Source of the DNA: Pseudobutyrivibrio sp.
GTDB lineage: Bacteria; Bacillota; Clostridia; Lachnospirales; Lachnospiraceae
Direction: 5' to 3'
NCBI GenBank assembly: GCA_017934625.1
Contig: JAGBJE010000038.1
Location: 1 to 42,767 of the forward strand
Length of the DNA: 42,767 nucleotides
This document shows positions 38,249 to 42,767 of this stretch, piece by piece. Numbering within the stretch: the stretch's first letter is position 1; every line of letters begins with the position of its first letter. The position numbers and the translations under genes were made by a program. The notes beneath the pieces are model-generated. The model had not been told where the DNA came from and ran no database searches. It saw only the letters and a list, made by a program, of their open reading frames with translations.

Positions 38249-38794
38249 ATGAGTGTAGTTTATTCAAAACGTGGATTATCCGAGATGGAATTTTGGAAGC
38301 AACTACTCAAAATAGAAAAGCTCTTTATTATATTTCTATTAAAAGACTTCGGGGTAAAGAATAGATCAAGAGAGCCAGAGTTTTACATCAAGGCCTATAA
38401 GATGTCAGATGAGGACGCAGAGGAGTTCATGAAACTCTGCGACTCATACGGCATAGCCAAAATAACGGATAATTATCCCGAGTGGCTAATAGAAAAGTTT
38501 AGATCAGATTTATTAGAAATACTCCAAAGACTCAAAAGAAATATAAGAGATGCAAACGACGTAATACCAGCCTTCGAAAGTGAGTATTACGAAAGACGTT
38601 ATTACCAAGATGAGGCAATAAGATGTTGCGGTGAGCTTTACGACGAATTCAGTCTAATCAAAGACATATTACATGTAGACCCAGAAAAATATATGCGATA
38701 TGTAGGAATGATTGAGTACGAAGCAACGCTTCTAAAGGGATGGAGAAAAGCTGATAACAAGCTGCTCAGACAAATTAAAAAGAAAGGTAAATAG
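38249..38794 (+). CDS. avd: DGR accessory protein (Avd-like)
   Basis: A 181-residue, mostly helical, charged protein: MSVVYSKRGLSEMEFWKQLL, KIEKLFIIFLLKDFGV and a C-terminal basic tail (WRKADNKLLRQIKKKGK). Its place between the variable gene and the template, the four-helix-type composition and the S-E-M-E-F start fit Avd-type accessory proteins, which form a pentamer that binds the reverse transcriptase. It is longer than the roughly 128-residue BPP-1 Avd. GGGAGG lies upstream. The assignment is by context and helix pattern. Confidence 0.7.
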   Translation: MSVVYSKRGLSEMEFWKQLLKIEKLFIIFLLKDFGVKNRSREPEFYIKAYKMSDEDAEEFMKLCDSYGIAKITDNYPEWLIEKFRSDLLEILQRLKRNIRDANDVIPAFESEYYERRYYQDEAIRCCGELYDEFSLIKDILHVDPEKYMRYVGMIEYEATLLKGWRKADNKLLRQIKKKGK

Positions 38795-38814
38795 CATATA
38801 GGTTAACAACTGAT

Positions 38815-38932
38815 TCGAGCCAACTGGTGGCTTCGTGACGTGGCGAACTCGACGAACTTTGCGAATGTGAACAACAACGGCAATTGCAACAACAACAACG
38901 CCAGCAACAGTAATGGAGTCCGCCCTGATTTC
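38815..38932 (+). repeat. DGR template repeat (TR)
   Basis: This non-coding repeat begins 20 bp after the accessory gene stop and matches VR3 over 118 bp. It contains 14 AAC/AAT codon-equivalents in register with the target frame (for example AACAACAACGGCAATTGC), so adenine mutagenesis maximises amino-acid change without making stop codons. The shared 3' block GGAGTCCGCCCTG is the likely initiation of mutagenic homing region. The 166 bp between TR and the reverse transcriptase start would be the spacer RNA needed for cDNA priming. Confidence 0.93.
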
Positions 38933-39098
38933 TTTAGAACCCAATTAAGTAGACTATATGTCGAATGGATAAAAAGAAGAAAGGAGTTGTTATCCTTGCA
39001 CATAGCTAAAAGTAAACGATTAGAGCTAGCAACTCTAATATCCAAGGATGTAGACGCAAGTTAGTACGCTAACAAGCTATAAGCTGCCGTAGCTATTG

Positions 39099-40169
39099 AT
39101 GAGATACAAGATGAAAGAAATTAGTAATGCGAATTTATTGTTTGATGCATTTGAGAAATCTAAGAAGAATTCATATTGGAAGGCATCAATTCAAAAGTAT
39201 GAATATGATATATGGAAAAATATTTACCTTACCCAGCAAGCCTTAGAAAATGGCACATATAAACAAAAGGATTTTGTAGAGTTTGATATAAACGAAAGAG
39301 GAAAGCCCAGGCATATTAAATCTATTCACATATCAGACAGAGTGGTTCAAAGGTCTTTGGTTGACAATGTGCTAACGCCGAGAACAGCTCCACATCTAAT
39401 TTATGACAATGGTGCATCACAAGAAGGCAAAGGAACTGATTTTACTAGAAAGAGATTAAAAGAACATTTACTAAGATATTACAGAAAATATAAAACAAAC
39501 AAGGGCTATGTGGTTTTGATAGACTTTAAGAAATATTTTCAGAGTATCGACCATAAGAAACTTTTAGAAGCATATAGGAAAGTCATTCCAGAGGATGATT
39601 TGTTTGAATTAGTAAAGTATCTAATTGAAATCAATACTGGTGACAAAGGGTTAGGTATCGGTGCACAGCTCTCACAAAATGCTGGTGTATTTTTCCCATC
39701 AGTAATTGATAACTATTTCAAAACGGTCAAAGGTGTAAAAGTCTATGATGCATACATGGACGATAGATGTATTGTTGTCAGAACAAAAGAAGAAGCAATT
39801 GAACTTTTAGATGAATTTAGAATTTTGGCAAAAGAATATAATCTAGTTGTCAACGAAAAGAAAACGCAAATAATTAAGCTAGAAAAGGGATTCACCTTTT
39901 TAAAAATGCGATACCTTTTAACGGATTCAGGAAAAGTAGTAATTCATCAAAAAGCTGATACGTTTACTAGAGAACGTAAGAGGCTTAAAAAATTCAAGAA
40001 CAACAATATGTCTGCTCAAAGGGCCACCGAATGTTACAGAGCATGGCGTGGTACAGTCAAGAGATACAAGAACAATTACAGACGTATAAAAGATATGGAT
40101 AAATTATTTGAGAATTTATATCCAGGGACAGATTATTTATCAATAAAAGAAAAAGAAAAACGGAGGTAG
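39099..40169 (+). CDS. DGR reverse transcriptase
   Basis: The 356-residue enzyme has the DGR-type order. An RKxxxF-like N-terminal region comes first (FDINERGKPRHIKSIHISDR VVQRSL). Motif A is GYVVLIDFKKYFQSIDH. The DGR-specific motif is LGIGAQLSQ (39651-39677), where group II-type enzymes have a QG motif. The catalytic YMDD box is at 39753-39764. The C-terminal thumb includes GFTFLKMRYLL. It copies the template RNA with errors at adenines. The start may be ATG 39099 or 39111; no strong ribosome binding site is seen. Confidence 0.95.
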   Translation: MRYKMKEISNANLLFDAFEKSKKNSYWKASIQKYEYDIWKNIYLTQQALENGTYKQKDFVEFDINERGKPRHIKSIHISDRVVQRSLVDNVLTPRTAPHLIYDNGASQEGKGTDFTRKRLKEHLLRYYRKYKTNKGYVVLIDFKKYFQSIDHKKLLEAYRKVIPEDDLFELVKYLIEINTGDKGLGIGAQLSQNAGVFFPSVIDNYFKTVKGVKVYDAYMDDRCIVVRTKEEAIELLDEFRILAKEYNLVVNEKKTQIIKLEKGFTFLKMRYLLTDSGKVVIHQKADTFTRERKRLKKFKNNNMSAQRATECYRAWRGTVKRYKNNYRRIKDMDKLFENLYPGTDYLSIKEKEKRR

Positions 40170-40170
40170 A

Positions 40171-40386
40171 ATGATGAAAATTTATGACACATCGGGAAAT
40201 GAGCTTGAAAGGGATGAGATTGATTTCTCAACAGGAAGATTGCTACAAGGCAATGAGGAAGATACCCTAGTGTTTACCACTTGGGAAGAACTACCGGACG
40301 AGAACTCAAGCGTTGAGACAAATCCTACTATCGAGGATAGAGTAGGCGCAATAGAAACAGCACTAGAAGAATTATTGCTTCAATAG
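40171..40386 (+). CDS. Small hypothetical phage protein
   Basis: A 71-residue acidic protein (GNELERDEIDFSTGRLLQGN; IEDRVGAIETALEELL) of a type commonly found beside XkdX genes downstream of fibre genes. It starts at ATG 40171 or 40174 with CGGAGG upstream. Its function is unknown. Confidence 0.65.
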   Translation: MMKIYDTSGNELERDEIDFSTGRLLQGNEEDTLVFTTWEELPDENSSVETNPTIEDRVGAIETALEELLLQ

Positions 40387-40399
40387 GGAGGGTTAGCAA

Positions 40400-40534
40400 A
40401 TGTTTAGATTTTTACAAGTACAGTATCAATTAAAAGGCGAGGAATACATTCCTACATTGCGGAAAATGGTTATCAAAGGGCGTATCACAGCTGAGCAATT
40501 CAAGGAAATTACCGGGATTGAATATGTTGAGTGA
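40400..40534 (+). CDS. XkdX-like small protein
   Basis: A 44-residue protein, MFRFLQVQYQLKGEEYIPTL, followed by MVIKGRITAEQFKEITGIEY. The G-R-I-T-x-E-Q-F-K-E-I-T-G pattern is that of the XkdX family, found between tail-fibre and holin genes in Bacillus and clostridial phages. GGGAGGG lies 6 bases upstream. Its function is unknown. Confidence 0.75.
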   Translation: MFRFLQVQYQLKGEEYIPTLRKMVIKGRITAEQFKEITGIEYVE

Positions 40535-40658
40535 AAATGAGAGAAAATGGTTAATTGAAAGAATTTGCTATCTGATAAAGGAAATGATAAAGAAATCAGA
40601 TGATTACAGGGCAGTAGAAATTCGTGAACTCACACAAAAATTAGAAGAGGATAAATAA
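40524..40658 (+). CDS. Small helical protein overlapping XkdX
   Basis: A 44-residue frame, MLSENERKWLIERICYLIKE, then SDDYRAVEIRELTQKLEEDK, overlapping XkdX by 11 bp and ending one base before the next ATG. The tight packing supports translation. The product is an amphipathic helix pair of unknown function. Confidence 0.6.
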   Translation: MLSENERKWLIERICYLIKEMIKKSDDYRAVEIRELTQKLEEDK

Positions 40659-40659
40659 T

Positions 40660-41112
40660 ATGTTTGAAACTATTATAGGTTCGCAAGCTCCACCAGACCA
40701 AATTTTCCAATGGCTTGTTATTGCATTTCTAGTTGCGGTTTATTTTTGGCCAGGTCTAAAAGAAAAAATGAGAGTTTGGCATGCAAACGATGGAAAAACA
40801 ATAAATGAACGGGTTGACAAAAACTCAAAAGAAATCGAGGAGCTAAAGGACTGGAGAGATAACATTGCAGAAAAACGTTTTGCGAATGACTACAGGGAAA
40901 TAGGTATAGTCAAAGAGGCTTTAAGCGGAAGAATAGAAAACGAAAGAAAAGCTAATGAGGAATTAGGCCTATTAATGAAATCCATTAGAGAAATTTTAAA
41001 GACACTTGATACAGAGGGAGCTATCAATTGCCTAAACGAAATTGATGAATACATCATTAAAAAATCTCATGAGCCAGCAAATGAAAACACAGCTGAAGCT
41101 GATTGCAAATAA
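40660..41112 (+). CDS. XhlA-like membrane-anchored coiled-coil protein
   Basis: A 150-residue protein with a transmembrane helix at residues about 16-31 (FQWLVIAFLVAVYFWP) and a long coiled coil (about 38-115), ending in an acidic tail. The layout resembles lysis-associated or phage shock-type anchors near holin genes, with opposite orientation to typical XhlA. Its role in lysis is inference. Confidence 0.6.
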   Translation: MFETIIGSQAPPDQIFQWLVIAFLVAVYFWPGLKEKMRVWHANDGKTINERVDKNSKEIEELKDWRDNIAEKRFANDYREIGIVKEALSGRIENERKANEELGLLMKSIREILKTLDTEGAINCLNEIDEYIIKKSHEPANENTAEADCK

Positions 41113-41127
41113 AATGGAGGTACATAT

Positions 41128-41406
41128 ATGGAACAATACTTAAACCTAATTATAATTTTAATATGCTTATGCTTAGGCTACATATTAAAGAGCAAAGTTA
41201 AAACTGAAAAAGTTAATGACTGGATTCCATTAATCATGGGCTTAACAGGTGTCTTACTAGCAGTTTGGATTAATGGGTTACCACTTACCCCAGAGATTTT
41301 GTTACAAGGCTTATTGAGTGGCCTTGCCTCTACTGGATGTTATGAGCTATTTAAAAATTTATTGGAAGAACGAATAAAAAACATTATTGAGGGATTAATA
41401 AAATAG
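41128..41406 (+). CDS. Phage holin
   Basis: A 92-residue protein with two or three hydrophobic helices: residues about 4-20 (YLNLIIILICLCLGYIL), 31-48 (WIPLIMGLTGVLLAVWIN) and 58-75 (LLQGLLSGLASTGCYELF), and a charged C-terminus. The pattern matches Hol44/phage_holin-type proteins. It lies directly upstream of the endolysin gene, with TGGAGGT as its ribosome binding site. It forms membrane holes that time lysis. Confidence 0.85.
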   Translation: MEQYLNLIIILICLCLGYILKSKVKTEKVNDWIPLIMGLTGVLLAVWINGLPLTPEILLQGLLSGLASTGCYELFKNLLEERIKNIIEGLIK

Positions 41407-41426
41407 GAAAAAAGGAGGGAGTGTAC

Positions 41427-42518
41427 ATGTTAATTATTGATGTTAGCCATCATCAAGGTTCAATTAATTGGAGCAAAGTAAAAGGAAATGTAGACGCAGC
41501 CATATTACGATTAGGTTATGGTACAGACAAACTGACTCATGATGATCGATATTTCGAAGAAAACTATCAGGAATGTAAAAGAAACGGTATTCCAGTAGGA
41601 GTGTATCTTTATTCTTATGCGACTGATATCGCAAAAGCAGAAAGCGAAGCTGCACACGCACTGAGATTGTTACAAGGAAAAGAAATAGAAGGACACGTTT
41701 GGTTTGACTCTGAGCAGGACGGAACACAAAACGTTGCAAGAAGCTGTGCTGCTAGTTTTTGTGAGATTATCAAGGCGGCAGGATTTAGACCCGGTATCTA
41801 TGCTTCAATGTATTGGTTCAATACATATATGAAAGATTTCGATTATTACGATAAATGGGTAGCAAGATATTCCGTGAATGCTCCTAGCGTATCTGGTGCA
41901 GCTATTCTATGGCAGTATTCATCAGATGGTACAGTTGATGGTATTTCGAGCAGAGTTGACATGAATAAAGAATTAACAAATGCCATAGCAGAGGAATTAA
42001 AAGATGATTTTGCAGGCATGACGACAGTTGACATCTTATTCCATACGCTCGAAGGAAAATATGGCGAGGGAGATATAAGGCGCAAGGTATTGGGCGGTAG
42101 ATATGAGGAGATACAAAAGCTTATCAACCGAATTGCTAACGCCACGGCTGAAGAACTTGCTCGTGATACATGGCATGGAAATTATGGAGCTGGTGATATA
42201 AGAGCATTCATTTTAGGCTCAAGGTATGAAGAAGTAATGGCTGTAATTAATCACACTACCGAAAAACGCACACAGCAAGCAGAGGTAGAAGGAAAAGGTG
42301 TTGCGAATAAATTTAGTAAGAAATACGCAAAGAAATATACAGCAAAAACTAACACAGTCTTGCGTTTGGGAGGCGCATCAAATTACAAAGAGGTTTGCGC
42401 TTTGCCAGCAGGAAAAACATTCACTTGTTATGGCTATTATTCAGATACTAATGATATATGGCTATGGGGAACATTCAATGGTAAAACAGGATTTGTTCAC
42501 CTATCAGATTTAAAATAA
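41427..42518 (+). CDS. GH25 lysozyme endolysin with CW_7 repeats and C-terminal SH3-like domain
   Basis: The 363-residue product has a GH25 muramidase domain (residues about 1-190): LIIDVSHHQGSINWSKVKG and the catalytic GHVWFDSEQDG pair, here D-x-E. Two CW_7 wall-binding repeats follow (about 195-275): ILFHTLEGKYGEGDIRRKVL and DTWHGNYGAGDIRAFILG. The C-terminal part (about 295-363) resembles a bacterial SH3 domain (TNTVLRLGGASNYKEVCALP AGKTF). It cleaves peptidoglycan glycan chains for lysis. ATG 41427 is chosen, since AAAGGAGGG lies at proper distance. Confidence 0.93.
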   Translation: MLIIDVSHHQGSINWSKVKGNVDAAILRLGYGTDKLTHDDRYFEENYQECKRNGIPVGVYLYSYATDIAKAESEAAHALRLLQGKEIEGHVWFDSEQDGTQNVARSCAASFCEIIKAAGFRPGIYASMYWFNTYMKDFDYYDKWVARYSVNAPSVSGAAILWQYSSDGTVDGISSRVDMNKELTNAIAEELKDDFAGMTTVDILFHTLEGKYGEGDIRRKVLGGRYEEIQKLINRIANATAEELARDTWHGNYGAGDIRAFILGSRYEEVMAVINHTTEKRTQQAEVEGKGVANKFSKKYAKKYTAKTNTVLRLGGASNYKEVCALPAGKTFTCYGYYSDTNDIWLWGTFNGKTGFVHLSDLK

Positions 42519-42550
42519 GGTTGCTACTTATGCAACGCATTCTCCGTAGA

Positions 42551-42581
42551 GGCTGTTACTGTAATTATTATGGTAACGGCC
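42551..42581 (+). terminator. Terminator hairpin after the endolysin gene
   Basis: GGCTGTTAC (42551-42559), a 13-base loop and GTAACGGCC (42573-42581) form a 9-bp stem with one G-T pair, followed by TTTAC. It is a moderate terminator 32 bp past the endolysin stop. Confidence 0.5.
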
Positions 42582-42618
42582 TTTACAAGTTTCAAAACAA
42601 GTTGGTTTTGACGATTTA

Positions 42619-42642
42619 AAAAAGTTAGGCAAAAAGTTAGGC
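42619..42642 (+). repeat. Tandem direct repeat AAAAAGTTAGGC x2
   Basis: Two exact 12-bp copies head to tail (42619-42630 and 42631-42642), with a third inverted copy forming the terminator. The cluster could be a remnant of an attachment site or simple terminator duplication. The remaining 107 bases (42661-42767) are AT-rich with no gene I can support. Confidence 0.6.
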
Positions 42643-42660
42643 AAACACGCCTAACTTTTT
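42631..42660. terminator. Strong bidirectional terminator at the end of the late region
   Basis: A perfect 12-bp inverted repeat, AAAAAGTTAGGC (42631-42642) and GCCTAACTTTTT (42649-42660), with loop AAACAC and a further ACTTTT. The A/T ends make it bidirectional. It is the likely end of the late operon. Confidence 0.8.
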
Positions 42661-42767
42661 ACTTTTAAATTATATTACAAACAGTGAAAAATGCCGAAAA
42701 AACAAGAAAAATGAGATGTTATAAAACAGCATAAGACTAATAAAAAGAGCTCCGAATCAGACTCGAA

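Noticed and set aside
38840..39064. Asn-rich reading frame starting in the template repeat
   Set aside because: It is the in-register reading of the non-coding TR (runs of AAC) and has no ribosome binding site. DGR templates commonly give such open frames.

Overview
The window looks like most of a tailed phage or prophage genome from a low-GC Gram-positive host. The AT-rich sequence, AGGAGG-type ribosome binding sites, GH25 endolysin with CW_7 repeats, XkdX-like protein and Firmicutes-type accessory genes suggest Clostridia, probably Lachnospiraceae-like; that host call is inference. The head genes are lambda-like (Nu1/gpA terminase, gpW, gpB portal, ClpP-fold protease with internal scaffold start, gpD, gpE). 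The tail is contractile and P2/Mu-like (sheath, tube, frameshifted chaperone, tape measure, X, D, V, U-LysM, W, J, I, H), so the virion should be a myovirus. No integrase, CI-type repressor, polymerase, primase or helicase is visible; they are absent or lie outside the window.

Layout. 1-12240 (+): accessory/early genes: HTH protein, SleB-like hydrolase, HUH replication initiator, RNase H-like protein, HNH proteins, three DNA methyltransferases (one frameshifted), many small zinc-ribbon proteins, a DUF1492-like regulator, and two paralogous C-type-lectin-fold (DUF6273-like) genes at 4084-4569 and 5328-5825. 12112-15954 (-): HigB/HigA-like toxin-antitoxin pair behind a near-perfect promoter, then small genes including a J-domain protein, transcribed from a second minus-strand promoter near 16041-16070. 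A candidate small RNA is encoded on the plus strand at about 15760-15836. 15955-16837: gene-free AT-rich region before the terminase. 16838-37356 (+): packaging, head, tail, baseplate and fibre. 37370-40169 (+): a diversity-generating retroelement (DGR). 40171-42518 (+): small proteins, holin and GH25 endolysin, followed by strong terminators.

The main discovery candidate is the DGR. A reverse transcriptase (YMDD, IGAQLSQ), an Avd-like protein and a 118-bp template repeat (TR, 38815-38932) sit downstream of a tail-tip gene whose 3' end (VR3, 38062-38179) differs from the TR at 21 positions, all adenines in the TR. The same TR also matches the 3' end of the early gene at 4084-4569, about 33 kb away (VR1, 4435-4539: 21 adenine-position differences and one other), and more weakly a paralogue at 5328-5825 (VR2, with a 21-bp in-frame insertion and several non-adenine changes). 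All three variable regions are followed 31-34 bp downstream by a 6-bp-stem, tetraloop (GATA/AATA) hairpin of the kind used in DGR mutagenic homing. One retroelement therefore appears to serve a virion protein and, in trans, a non-structural intracellular protein family.

Other notable signals are a T TTT TTA slippery site joining the tail chaperone pair, a G7 frameshift in the Dam-type methyltransferase, sliding-clamp-like QxxIF motifs in three proteins, and a plus-strand-only decamer TTGCAGCAGT seen seven times in the first 16.3 kb. All similarities were judged by eye; no database search was run.
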